Source: Gentiana macrophylla
Lineage: Eukaryota > Streptophyta > Magnoliopsida > Gentianales > Gentianaceae
Direction: 5' to 3'
Assembly (NCBI GenBank): GCA_026214975.1
Contig: CM047808.1
Span: forward strand, 6,995,262 to 7,059,261
DNA: 64,000 bases
Shown here: piece by piece, positions 11,503 to 21,559 of the stretch
Position numbering within the stretch: the first letter of the stretch is position 1
Layout: every line of letters starts with the position of its first letter
The notes under the pieces: generated by a model
The model's input: only the letters and a program-made list of their open reading frames with translations
The model's database searches: none
Told to the model about the DNA's origin: nothing
Translations under genes and position numbers: made by a program

Positions 11503-11596
11503 TGGTTTGTACCTAATGTGTCTATTCTAGTATACCATGTTTATATTATATACATTTGTTATATAGTCACTAATGAATTGTGCTTTATTTATGTAG
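11499..11596 (+). other. possible intron joining MULE transposase to PMD ORF
   Basis: A GT at 11499 sits just before the transposase stop and an AG at 11595-11596 lies 5 bases before the PMD ATG. The intervening sequence is T-rich, as plant introns are. This is inferred from consensus sites only. Confidence 0.35.
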
Positions 11597-11601
11597 ATCA
11601 C

Positions 11602-13425
11602 ATGGAGCCGGGACCAATTAATGGTAGCGTTCTAACACGTCAACATGAAACGAAGCGACATCATCGGGAAGAGAGGTATAATCGTTAATGTTTGCTTTTT
11701 CGCAATAACAATTTGTTTCTTTATAAAAAATAGTAACATTTTTTTGCGCAGGAGTGTAAGTCTCTCGTATGTCGGACGATCTTATGTCAAAGGAACATTA
11801 TCAGGTGCATCATTTGGTCGTTGATTTTTTGAGAGAGACACAGTTCTATGGGATCCATAGGTTGTCATTTGTCGCCATTAATGCCGATTTAATTACCGCA
11901 TTAGTTGAGCGGTGGCGTCAAGAAACACACACATTTCATATGACAATTGGAGAGGTGGGCATAACGTTACAAGATGTTAACGTCTTATTAGGTCTTAAGG
12001 TCGGTGGCTTACCTATTACGGGGACAACTAATCATCGATGGGCCGATCTCTTAGAGCAAACATTGGGTATAAGGCCACCTGAAGGCGCTTTTAAAGGTAA
12101 TACCTTGAAATTATCGTGGTTAAAAGATAATTTTCAAGGGTTAGATGAGGATGCAACCGAAGAACAAATTCATAGGTATGTTAGAGCATATCTGTTATAT
12201 TTGATAGGAGCCGTCCTCTTCCCGGATAAGAGTGGAAATAGGGTTCAACTAATCTATTATCCTCTAGTGGTTGATTTGCACTGACTTCATGAATATAGCT
12301 GGGGGAGTGGGGTACTCGCTTGTTTATACCGGAATTTATGTGTGGCAAGCAAGAAAGGGGCAAGTGAAATCGGTGGATGTTTAGTGCTGTTACAGCTGTG
12401 GTCATGGGAGCGTATCACCATTGGTCGACCTACACGGATTAAGTCACGTGTTACGGAACAACCGGGAGTTATCTATCCATTTGGGTCACAAATGCAAGCG
12501 GGAGTTGACCCTTTAGGATGTAAGTGGCTACGAGTTGAGCGGACGTATATCGATCATTTATCGGGGTTGGTAACCTATAGACATGCATTTGATACTATGA
12601 CAGATGCAATGTTCACATGGCAACCATACACGTGGGACATCCTTAGCCATCTTCCGCCTATATGTTTTGAGGACACCGATGAGTGGATTGTAATTGCTCC
12701 ACTCATTTGTTTTGGCGTGGTGGAATGGCATTATCCTGGATGAGTAGTTCGACAATTCGGTTGGCATCCAGCGGTGCACGATGAATGTGACACGGTGTCC
12801 ATTTGCACACGCTTGATAGGCGGGGAAACACAACGGATTATGCGTTTAAGCACGGGGCTTATATTGAGTTGTGGGCCGATCGTAAATCATCGTTGGTTCC
12901 ACGTGGTGTTCCTTACAACGGTTATCTTCAACACAATGATATGTACTTACAGTGGTACCGTCAGATCACCCGGCGCATTATTAGCCCTCAAAGTGCAAAG
13001 CGTTGTTGAAAACTATGAAAGCGCAACACAATTTCTATCCTACGCGCCGACTATGAACAACTTGTAAGTATATTTTAAATTTTGTTTTCTAATTTCATAC
13101 ATAGAAATTTGTTTTATTTGTTTTGTGTTTACACATTTCGCAGGCAGCAGGGAATGTTTACTGCTATCAAAATACGACTAAGTTGCTTGCGAACATGCCG
13201 GATGACACCCCGATGTCACAAGTGAGGCTTGTTCAACAAATGCGATCGATGTCCTTCAAGTGTTACAAAACACAAGAGCGGGGACATCTCGATCCAACTC
13301 GAACTGAAGAGGTCGAACATCCTAGCCCGGAACTTCCGCGATACGACTTTAGGAACTTGGCAAGGGCTCAACCGACACCGATCGAGCGAGGTAGACACAC
13401 CCACAGAATGTTCGTCTTCACGTAG
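11602..13425 (+). pseudogene. plant mobile domain (PMD / MAIN-like) gene, degenerate
   Basis: The start MEPGPINGSVLTRQ at 11602 is typical of plant mobile domain proteins. After a GT-AG intron (11676-11751) the PMD follows: FLRETQFYGIHRLSF, ALVERWRQETHTFHM, GEVGITLQDVNVLLGLKV, then YSWGSGVLACLYRNL, IGGCLVLLQLWSWERI and, in another frame, HGAYIELWADR and WYRQITRR up to 13009. Lesions are a frame change near 11760, in-frame TGAs at 12282 and 12741, and a frameshift near 12800. A second intron probably spans 13063-13143 (GTAAGT...TTCGCAG). PMD proteins such as MAIN/MAIL1 act in transposon silencing and genome stability in Arabidopsis, and PMDs are also carried by Mutator-like and Ty3/gypsy elements. 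The adjacent MULE transposase argues this copy is transposon-borne. Confidence 0.85.
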
Positions 13426-13597
13426 AAGGACGAAGAAAAGTCGTACCGAACAAGTTGATATGATCAAACATTTCTTTTGTTTTGGTTGTAATACAACAAT
13501 AACTTTCATTTCCTTAAGGAATATGGTTTTTTTCTCTTTTAATGACGTAGTTTCAATGAATGTGTTTTTGCAATTGATTTGTTTTTTTTCCTTTTAG

Positions 13598-14165
13598 TGA
13601 TGTGGTTTACATTGGATTGTTGATTTTGAGAATTTGAGGTTTTGAATATATTGTTTTGGGGCTGAAAAAGAATGCAGGCTGGTGTTGGGAATAGGCTGTG
13701 GTAAAGCCGCTGGTTGGCACAGCGGTTTTTGAATTCCAGTTTGAAAGCCGCTGGTTCAACCCGCGGCTTCTTCATCTGTAAAATTTCTCAGGATTGCAGA
13801 GGCTAACCGTTTTTTCCCAGGGTAAAGCCGCCGGTTCAACCAGCGGCTTCGTCATCTGTAAAATTTCTCAGGATTGCAGAGGCTTCCCCAGGGTAAAGCC
13901 GTTGGTTCAACCAGCGGCTTTGACATTTTTCAAATTAAAGGGTAAAGCTGCAGGTTCAACAAGTGGCTTCATTAAACAATGCTGACGTGGACCCATTCGG
14001 AGGAAATAGTTTGAGATGAGCGCCGAAATGATAAATATTTTATTTTTCAGCATTTTAAAAAAAAAAAATCCTGTATTGCATGCATGTAACTTTATTTCAG
14101 CCAAAATTATGCCCCCCGTGACTTGCATGTTTGCATATTATTTTGTTATTTACTGAAAAACGGTT
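13598..14165. other. gene-free stretch after the PMD gene
   Basis: Apart from the palindrome array I see only AT-rich sequence with a short A run at 14058-14069. It ends at the target site AAACC of the next copia element. It is probably the 3' flank of the MULE/PMD transposon. Confidence 0.5.
13704..13969. repeat. array of five degenerate 26 bp palindromes
   Basis: Units start at 13704, 13744, 13824, 13895 and 13944. The consensus is AAGCCGCTGGTT, one base (C), then AACCAGCGGCTT, a near-perfect 12 bp-arm palindrome. Units 2 to 4 are also separated by a shared spacer (GTCATCTGTAAAATTTCTCAG, here quoted as two parts: GTCATCTGTAAAA and TTTCTCAGG). The array is just downstream of the plant mobile domain gene and may be subterminal sequence of the same transposon. 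Confidence 0.85.
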
Positions 14166-14170
14166 AAACC
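14166..14170. repeat. target-site duplication AAACC, left copy
   Basis: AAACC here matches AAACC at 19192-19196, flanking the copia element at 14171-19191. Confidence 0.8.
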
Positions 14171-14427
14171 TATGAACAAACTGGTTTTGGGGGGCTAGGG
14201 TTTGGACCCTGCCATGGATACGAGAAAGGAAGAAAACGGGAGAAAACTTCCTGTATTCTATTAATTTGCAAAAGGAAAAAAACATGTCGTTTTACAGTGT
14301 TCTGTCCTTTTATACTAGGCCATGATGGCTAATTGCAACAGCAAGTAAAATGCAAAATAAACTAATTACAATATGTATTAGCTACTACTATTTACTACTA
14401 CTATTTACATTTACATCATCAGTAATA
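14171..14427 (-). repeat. 3' LTR of the minus-strand copia
   Basis: It is nearly identical to 18935-19191. Read on the minus strand it starts TATTACTGATG and ends TTCATA. The starting TA rather than TG is seen in both copies. The polypurine tract abuts it at 14428. Confidence 0.88.
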
Positions 14428-14798
14428 CCCTCCCGCAAACCTGGGCCACGGTAAATATCTTTAGTCCCAAGACCCAGCAGCAAATTCTGGAGTGCAAAAC
14501 GGTCAAGTGGCTTGGTTAGCAAGTCAGCCAGCTGAAATTGAGAACGGATCGGCATAGGTTTAATGATCCCAGCAACATACTTTTCACGAACAATGTGGCA
14601 ATCAATTTCGATATGTTTGGTACGCTCGTGAAAAACCGGATTTTCAGTGATGTAGATGGCACTATCGTTGTCACAAAATAGTGGCACGGGTTTGGCATGT
14701 TTGAAACCCATGTCAGCCAGTAGGTATAGGAGCCATTGAACTTCGCAAGTGGCCATGGCAAGAGATCTATACTCTGCTTCGGATGAACTCTTGGACAC
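14388..14798 (-). pseudogene. copia RNase H, C-terminal part
   Basis: On the minus strand the frame reads SKSSSEAEYRSLAMATCEV, FCDNDSAIYITENPVFH, ERTKHIEIDCHIVRE and QLADLLTKPLDR, all standard copia RNase H signatures including the catalytic acidic residues. It is separated from the preceding RT/RNase H frame (14805-15296) by a frameshift near 14800. The end of the frame reaches into the polypurine tract and LTR. Confidence 0.88.
14428..14436 (-). other. polypurine tract of the minus-strand copia
   Basis: On the minus strand it reads GCGGGAGGG directly before the LTR. Confidence 0.75.
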
Positions 14799-14804
14799 GG
14801 TAGG

Positions 14805-15873
14805 TTACTTTTTTGATCTCCAAGAAATGAGTGCTCCACCAAGAAAGATGCAATAACCAGTCACAGAACGCCTTGTTTCGACACAACCAGCCCAGTCCGA
14901 GTCCGCATACGCTTTCAGTTCAATAGGGTTCACAGCAGGGTAAAAAATGCCCTTCCCAGGGGTTGCCTTCAAATAACGCAGCAAATGTTGGGCTGCCTGG
15001 AAATGTAAAACAGTTGGTGCATCTAGAAATTGGCTTAATTGCTGCACCACAAACGAAATATCAGGCCTAGTGATAGTGAGATAAATAAGTTTACCCACGA
15101 GAGTCCTGTAACTGCGAATATTAGAATAAGGGGCTGAATCATTATGAGCCAATTTCAGCTTGGTGTCCATGGGGGTAAGTGCAAGCTTACATCCGAGCAT
15201 ACCAACCTGCTCAAGTAATTCCAAGGTGTACTTTCTTTGATTAAGTATAAGACCCTCCTTGGACCTAGCTATCTCAATGCCCAAGAAAAAACGCAAGGGA
15301 CCCAGATGTTTAATTTGAAAAGCAGCATGTAAATGACCTTTAACATGGCTAACTTCCTGAGAATTATTGCTCGCTATGACAATATCGTCTCACGTAGACT
15401 AAAAAGGCGAGTGAAAGAGCCATTGTGTGCTTTGGTAAAAAGGCTATAATCATGCAAGGGTGAGTGTAACCGAGTTGGAGGAGAGTGGAGGTTAATTAGG
15501 CATTCCATTGACGGCTTGCACTGTTTTAAACCATATAGGGATTTTTGCAACTTACAAACTAGATGAGAGGAGAGGAGTGAACCAGGTGGGGGCAACATAT
15601 AGACTTCCTCATGCAATTCCCAGTGGAGAAATGCATTATTTACATCTAATTGTTCAAGGAGCTAGCCTTGAGAAGCTCAAGCACTGACTAACAATGTTCG
15701 AGCAGTGGACATTTTGGCAACCGGTTGAAAGTGTCCAAGTAATCTACCCTGGCTTGTTGGGTGTAGCCCTTAGCTACAAGTCTAGCCTTATAACGTTCTA
15801 TTGACCCATCAGAGTTGTGTTTGACTTTGAAGACCCATTTGCAACCAATGGGCTTCTTAGTGGGTGGTGGCAA
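14805..15873 (-). pseudogene. copia reverse transcriptase and first part of RNase H
   Basis: Three minus-strand open segments belong together. 15873-15688 carries [20 protein letters not shown] and [11 protein letters not shown]. 15616-15374 carries [10 protein letters not shown] and [14 protein letters not shown]. 15296-14805 carries RFFLGIEIARSKEGL, IRSYRTLVGKLIYLTITRPDI and AYADSDWAGCVETRRS. The catalytic YVDD region falls near 15390 in a frame-shifted stretch (sequence equivalent to VYVDDIV is visible around CTACGTGAGACG). At least three frameshifts. Confidence 0.85.
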
Positions 15874-16303
15874 GGGGACTAGAGTCCATGTTTCATTTCC
15901 TCTAAGGCTTGAATCTCAGTTGCATGGCTGCTTCCATTCAGGATATCGGGAAGCTTCATTAAAATTTACGGGGTTGGGATGGGCCATGATGTTTAAGGCA
16001 TAAGATTTATATGTGGGAGACTGATTTGATCATATGACAAGTGTTCTTGGAGAGGATAGAAGGTGAAGTGCATGATGATTGACCCGGAGGCAAGTAGGTT
16101 GCAATGATAATCTTGCGACCAGGTTGGTCTTTTGTGTTGTCTGCTAGTCTAAGCAAGCAAAAAGGTCGATGAGAGCTTGATGGTTGAGTCCCGATAGAGA
16201 GTGTGACATATCATGCGGGTTAATAGGATCCGCATGAGTTAGAGTCTTTGAGTTCCAAATGGTGTAGGTTCCATGTCAATAGAAACGAATATGATCGATG
16301 AGA

Positions 16304-18008
16304 TCAATTGAAAAGGATTAGAATCATCAGGAAGAGATGGCCAAGTGCAAAGAGTGGGAAAATCTGCAGAGTGAGTGGAAACATTATGGGATGAAATGGA
16401 AAAATATTCTCAACAAATGTCACATCCCTAGACACAAAGATGGCATTAGTGTGCAAATTGAGAAGGACACTGCCTTTCTGTGTAGTTGAATAGCCCAAAA
16501 AACAGCATGGAATACCTCTAGGACAGAACTTAGATTTGTGAGGATCTAAATTGGCTGCATAGGCTAGGCACCCGAAAACTTTTAGATGATCATAAGTGGG
16601 TGGAACATTGAATAGTCTGTCATGTGGTGTGGAGTTATGAAGCAGTGGAGTGGGAGAGATGTTTATGAGATAGACAGCATGGGACACACAGAAACCCCAA
16701 TATCCTATAGGCAATTGAGATTGGAATATGAGACTCCTAGCAATGGCTAAGATGTGTTGGTGTTTGCGTTCCACAACACCATTTTGTTGGGGGGGTATGA
16801 TTACAGGATGTTTGGTGGATGGACCCTCTAGATGCATAGAAATCAGGCATGTTGAATTCTTGCCCATTATCTGTTCTAAAAATTTTGATCTTGGTGTGAA
16901 ACCGAGTGAGAACATACTCAAAGAAATTATGCATGATTTTTCTAACTTCAGATTTATGTTGTAAAAGAAATAACCAACAATACCTACTATAGTCATCAAC
17001 CACAGTCAAAAAATAACGTTCATTATTGAAAGTGGGGTGTCTATTTGGACCCCAGATGTCTAGATGCAAAAGATCAAAACAACTAGCAGTATGACTAGTG
17101 CTGTGAGGGAAGGGGTTCCTTTTCAATTTTGCTACTTGACAAATGTCACAATGTTTATTGACAGGAATGCTAACAAAGGGAGCATCCTGATGAATCAGTT
17201 GCAACCTAGGAGTAGACATGTGGCCCATCCTATAATGCCATAGCTGATCATCAGTCATAGAAGATGGAGGTTGAGTGCTGAATTGAGCAACAGAGGAATG
17301 TTGAGCAAAGGAGGCTTCAAGGTAATAGAGCCCATGTTTCTCCTTAGCTGTACCAATCATCCTCATATTCCTCACTTCCTGAAAGACACATGAAGAAGAT
17401 TTGAATGTCACAGTGTACTTTCCAGATCTAGTAAGGATACTAAGGGACAATAGATTAAATGAAAATGCAGGCACACATAGAACAGAGTGAAGCGTAAGAG
17501 ACTCGGTAATATGAACCTCTCCTATATGAGTGAATGGTACTGATGTGCCATTAGGAAGTGTTATGTGTTTGTGTGTCACTGGTTTAAATGAGTCAAACAA
17601 GTCCAAGGAGCAAGCCACATGATCAGTGGCCCCTGAGTCTAATATCCACTTACTAACATACTTAATATGCCCCTTACCAGCCATTGTCTGAGTAAAATTG
17701 GTGTTCAATACTGCAGCTGAAGCCATGTGTTGTACAGACCCTGTATTCTGAGTCATCTTCATGTTTTGAAAGAACCTTATCATCTCTTCATACTGATCAG
17801 CTGTGAGTGATGGCACATAAGCTCTCTTTTCTGCATTATCTAGTCCAGCAGAGGGTGTTAAGTCTGTGGAATCCTGCTGCACCATGTTGACTTGCCTTCT
17901 ATTTTGAAAACCCAGAGGAAACCCATGTTTCTTATAACAACGGTCCTCAGTATGACCAGTCTTGTGGCGGTATGTGCACTGGAGTTTTTTTTCTATTCTA
18001 TGATCCAT
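16304..18008 (-). pseudogene. copia protease and integrase
   Basis: Minus-strand order: a zinc knuckle remnant (CTYRHKTGHTEDRCYKKHG), protease active site WILDSGATDH, NLLSLSILT, GAG-pre-integrase (LWHYRMGHMSTPRLQ, CDICQVAKLKRNPF), and the integrase core with first Asp in LLHLDIWGP, DDYSRYCW and second Asp in FRTDNGQEF. A single frameshift near 16820 moves the rest, NGVVERKHQHILAIARSL (third catalytic Glu), FGCLAYA and CCFLGYSTTQKG, to the frame ending at 16304. Otherwise well preserved. Confidence 0.92.
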
Positions 18009-18803
18009 AGTTGCCCTGCTGCTGATTAGTTATCATTGATCTCCTCTGTGGCTCTTGCTTCACAAAATTCCCTTGGGAATCATTGAAGCTGTTCTGCAGA
18101 ATAGTTGATACTCCTAACTGGGAATTAGTAGATGTTCCATGCCCCTGCTGTCTCTCCAATTTGATTGCTAGATTGTAAACTTCATTAATTTTGGGTAGAG
18201 GATTCATCAAAAGCACCTTGGACTTGACTGGTTCAAAATTGCTATTCAAGCCTCTGAGAAAACCAATTATGTAATCTGCTTCTACATAATCCTTAAAAAG
18301 CTGTGTGGTGCGACATTCGCACTGAGGAATTGGGCGCAACATGATTAACTCTTCCCATAGAATCTTCAGACGCGTAAAGTATTCTGTAACAGATGAATTG
18401 CCTTGTCGAAGTGCATAGAGCTCCTCCTGGATATCAGACACACGAAAGAAATCACCCGTAGACAATCTCTCTTTCAAATCGATCCAAACTTCCCTTGCAG
18501 TGTTGGCTCCGAGCAAGCTTTGGCCTATAGTTGGTGAAACGGAGTTAAGTATCCAGGATAGCACCATATTGTTGCACTGATTCCAGGCTCCGAAGTGTTT
18601 ATTTCTCTCCGGTGGGCAAGGAAGAGTTCCATATACGAACCCTAATTTATTCTTCGAAATTAGGGCTCGTCGTACGGCAATACTCCAACCGTAGAAATTC
18701 TTTTCAGTAAGAAGCGGCTGACCAGAATAATTGAAGGATTTTCATTTGGATGCATGTAGAGAGGATGCGAAGGAGTGATTTCAGCATCAATCGTATTCGC
18801 CAT
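17998..18803 (-). pseudogene. copia gag
   Basis: The start codon on the minus strand is at 18803 (MANTIDAEITPSHPLYMHPN), matching the N-terminal segment of plant copia gag. A one-base loss near 18745 shifts the frame: LTEKNFYGWSIAVRRAL lies in the next frame, which then continues from 18567 with SVSPTIGQSLLGANTAREVW, EELYALRQGNSSVTEYF and DYIIGFLRGLNSNFEPV. The gag domain binds RNA and builds the particle. The frame ends 17998, overlapping the pol frame by 11 bases, so a second shift separates gag from protease. Confidence 0.88.
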
Positions 18804-18921
18804 GGCTGACTTTCGAACAAAAGCAGAGCAGCAAAAAACTCAAAAAAAGAATCAACAGAAATTGATGTAAATTGCAGCGAGTGAAGAAAAAAGGATGGAG
18901 ATGTGAGCGGAAACGTTGATT

Positions 18922-18934
18922 CGCTTTGATACCA
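18922..18934 (-). other. primer binding site (initiator tRNA-Met type)
   Basis: On the minus strand it reads TGGTATCAAAGCG immediately after the LTR end CA. TGGTATCA is complementary to the 3' end of initiator tRNA-Met, the usual copia primer. Confidence 0.88.
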
Positions 18935-19191
18935 TGTGAACAAACTGGTTTTGGGGGGCTAGGGTTTGGACCCTGCCATGGATACGAGAAAGGAAGAAAA
19001 CGGGAGAAAACTTCCTGTATTCTATTAATTTGCAAAAGAAAAAAAACATGTCGTTTTACAGTGTTCTGTCCTTTTATACTAGGCCATGATGGCTAATTGC
19101 AACAGCAAGTAAAATGCAAAATAAACTAATTACATTATGTATTAGCTACTACTATTTACTACTACTATTTATATTTACATCATCAGCAATA
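18935..19191 (-). repeat. 5' LTR of the minus-strand copia
   Basis: It pairs with 14171-14427. On the minus strand it starts TATTGCTGATG and ends TTCACA before the primer binding site. A TATA box (TATAAAAGG on the minus strand) lies at about 19070-19078. Confidence 0.88.
19070..19078 (-). promoter_or_regulatory. TATA box of the minus-strand copia
   Basis: TATAAAAGG on the minus strand lies inside the 5' LTR, about 115 bp from its U3 end and 135 bp from the primer binding site. Confidence 0.6.
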
Positions 19192-19196
19192 AAACC
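19192..19196. repeat. target-site duplication AAACC, right copy
   Basis: It matches 14166-14170. Confidence 0.8.
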
Positions 19197-19532
19197 CTAA
19201 CCGTAAGGGATGCATAAAATGAAATGAAAATATCATTTTCCTTTACATATTTGTTCCAAGTTTTTTTTGTAAGAATAATATATAATTAGGGCCCTTTAGG
19301 TGCTAAGCAGAAAGACACAGCTTGGCCCATTTTTGTCATTTGCCAGTTGTATTCTTTACCTCAATTTGGCATCTCCGGCCAATTAATTAATTGCACAACT
19401 TGGATTATTATTATTTTTTTTATAAACCGGATATTTATATATAACAAAATTGAATAAGACTGTACAAGCGTTTAAAATAAAAGGTAGAAACAAAAACTAT
19501 ACATCAAAAGATGCGAGAACCAAATTGCAGTC
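19197..19532. other. gene-free AT-rich stretch
   Basis: The first half continues the target of the copia insertion. The second half (about 19405-19532) is probably the 3' untranslated tail of the LINE fragment on the minus strand, ending in an A-rich TAA-repeat tail. Confidence 0.45.
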
Positions 19533-20010
19533 TTAACTATGCCAGGCTAAATGTATTTCTCGTGCTTTCCGAACAGCTTGAGATATGAACACCGATTTCG
19601 GAGTCCTATGCCGATCTGTGTGGTGGAACTCTTCATTACGCCAGTAACAAATGATTGAAATTAGCTCCCGGAAGAGAAGTCTCCAAAACACAATATTGTC
19701 GTTCTTATACATATCTTTCTGAGGACACTTGTCGAGCCCGTCTGGGACAACATGAATATTGAAGAATTCTTGCCAATGTTGGTGGTGCACAATTTCTTTC
19801 CACATCCCACGCACCCACCAACAATCTCTAAGAACATGTAAAATCGATTCACTATGAGTACCACATGAGGTACAAGTATCATTTTCAATGATATGTCTCG
19901 CAGCAAGTGTGCCAGCCGTGGGGAGGGAATTCATACAAATGAGCCAGAGAAGATGATTACCTCGAAGCGGGCCCCTGATACTTCAGATTCGTTTCCAGTT
20001 CGCATTATCA
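19533..20010 (-). pseudogene. LINE (non-LTR) reverse transcriptase C-terminus, zf-RVT region
   Basis: The minus-strand frame contains RGPLRGNHLLWLICMNSLPT followed by CTSCGTHSESILHVLRDC, the Cys/His pattern of the zf-RVT domain at the C-terminus of plant L1-like RT proteins, then FWRLLFRELISIICYWRNEE and a stop at 19533. Upstream NANWKRI precedes an in-frame stop near 19992. The RT and endonuclease domains are absent, as expected for a 5'-truncated LINE. A T-rich (minus: A-rich) stretch near 19405-19420 fits a tail. Confidence 0.8.
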
Positions 20011-20828
20011 TTGGATTATTGATTATTGCTTAGTTGAATCCACCACTTAATTAATTTTCTTCATTGCCTAATCTAAAAAATTCTTCTATCGCGGTGAACA
20101 TCCTCCGATGATTCCTATAAGGTATTAAAAATCGATTATTTCACCGAATTTCGATGATACCGTTGAAAGTGGTAATGTTTCACCAAATGAATCATTGAAA
20201 CATGTTCATTGCAGATGATCCGGACTTCTCGCTAAACTACCCGAAAGGGTAGCATTGTCATTAAATTTTATAAAAGTCAAACTCTTTTTAAACACAAGAA
20301 ACACTTCATTGTATCTTTTGGTAATAAATTCAATATCTTTTTCTACTAATTGCCTATTTTGGCATATCTATTATCAACCAAATCTAATCTTATTGTGATA
20401 GTGAAGGTTTTTGGTTAATCATGAATACAAAATTTCCAGAGTTATTGTATTTTTCAACACTTCATCTCATTAAGTTATAACATAATAACAATTACAAGTT
20501 AGAAATGAGAACCACTTATAATTGAAAATGATTAACAAAGTTGATTTCCAAATTAAAAATCTTTAATTATCAACATAAACTTTTGCTCATATTAGCCTTC
20601 TTGTCCCCAAAATAATAAGTGTTATCATTACTAGAAAAAAAATATTTCAACACAGAAAACCTCACAAATAAATAATTAAATTTAGCAGAACTTAGCCACA
20701 CACACCATTAACTGCAATACATCATCATCATCATCAAACTTCCTCTGAAAAAGAATATAAGGGCATTTTAAGTCGATTTCAGAAAATAAAAAGGGCATTT
20801 TTAGTCACACCACATCAAATTTACCGTT
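20011..20828. other. gene-free AT-rich stretch
   Basis: No convincing ORF, RNA gene or element end was seen. There is a short CAT microsatellite around 20722-20737. The last eight bases (TTACCGTT) are the left TSD of the SINE. Confidence 0.5.
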
Positions 20829-20942
20829 GAGCTTAAGCTCATCCCAAGTGGCTAGCCACCTGAGTTTACCCTGGCCTCCAGTGGAAGGACCAGGGTTCGA
20901 TTCTCCCATCCCCACATTTCGTTTCGGAGAAAGAAAAAAAAA
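20829..20942 (+). mobile_element. tRNA-derived SINE (about 114 bp)
   Basis: An A-box-like sequence TGGCTAGCCACC at 20849-20860 and a B box GGTTCGATTC at 20894-20903, 33 bp apart, form an RNA polymerase III internal promoter. The 3' end is an A-rich tail (GAAAGAAAAAAAAA) and the whole unit is flanked by a perfect 8 bp duplication, TTACCGTT, at 20821-20828 and 20943-20950. The spacing and tail fit a short plant SINE; no full tRNA cloverleaf is seen, so it is not a tRNA gene. Confidence 0.82.
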
Positions 20943-21097
20943 TTACCGTTTCTTGGACCACGGTACAATCTACTTTTCCAACATCGACTGTCACAAAAAA
21001 GACCGTGTGAAAGTCGGTTCTAAGCTCCAAAAACGTCTTTCCACCGTGGGGCCACGTCAAAACACTCTGGTGACACTAAAAGCGTCCGAAAAAGAAC

Positions 21098-21559
21098 TCA
21101 AGAACCAATGGCTACGATCCGAGGCACCTGTACCGGGAAATCTTCGATTTCATCCATCCATGGATTCTCCTCTTTTGTGGGATTAACCGTCCTTAACGAG
21201 CGCCAAACCGCGCTATTACACTTAAATCCAGAACCAAATGCAATCTGCCAAGTCCTATCACCTTTCTTGATCCTACCCTTGGATTCTGTATAAGCCAATT
21301 CATACCACAAAGAGCTACTAGAAGTGTTACCAAACCTATACAATGTCATTCTTGATGGCTCCATATGCCATTCACTTAATTCAAGATTCTTCTCCAACTC
21401 GTCCAATACCGCTCGTCCACCTGCATGTATACAGAAATGCTCAAACGCGAGCTTGAAATCCGGTATATACGGCTTAATCTTCATGTTGAAAACTTTTCTT
21501 GCAACTAAAGTAACAAAGAACAATAGTTGTTCAGAGGGATATGACGGACCTTTTCTAGG
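21098..21559 (-). pseudogene. 3-ketoacyl-CoA synthase, C-terminal fragment
   Basis: 3-ketoacyl-CoA synthases condense malonyl-CoA with long-chain acyl-CoA at the endoplasmic reticulum to make very-long-chain fatty acids for wax, suberin and sphingolipids. The minus-strand frame reads [35 protein letters not shown] (catalytic His), [18 protein letters not shown] (catalytic Asn), [20 protein letters not shown] and [15 protein letters not shown] before a TGA. That is about 150 of roughly 490 residues; the part with the catalytic Cys is missing. Homology ends near 21559, where LTR-like sequence begins, so an insertion or rearrangement cut the gene. The preserved frame is unbroken, suggesting recent loss or that the rest lies elsewhere. 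Confidence 0.9.

Larger units (their letters stand above)
14171..19191 (-). mobile_element. complete Ty1/copia retrotransposon (5021 bp)
   Basis: Two 257 bp LTRs that differ at about five positions flank gag, protease, integrase, RT and RNase H on the minus strand. A tRNA-Met type primer binding site, a polypurine tract and a 5 bp TSD complete the structure. The LTR similarity points to a relatively young insertion, yet the coding region has several frameshifts. I cannot assign the copia lineage securely. Confidence 0.92.

Noticed and set aside
20829..20942. tRNA gene
   Set aside because: Pol III boxes are present but no cloverleaf; A-rich tail and target duplication identify a SINE.
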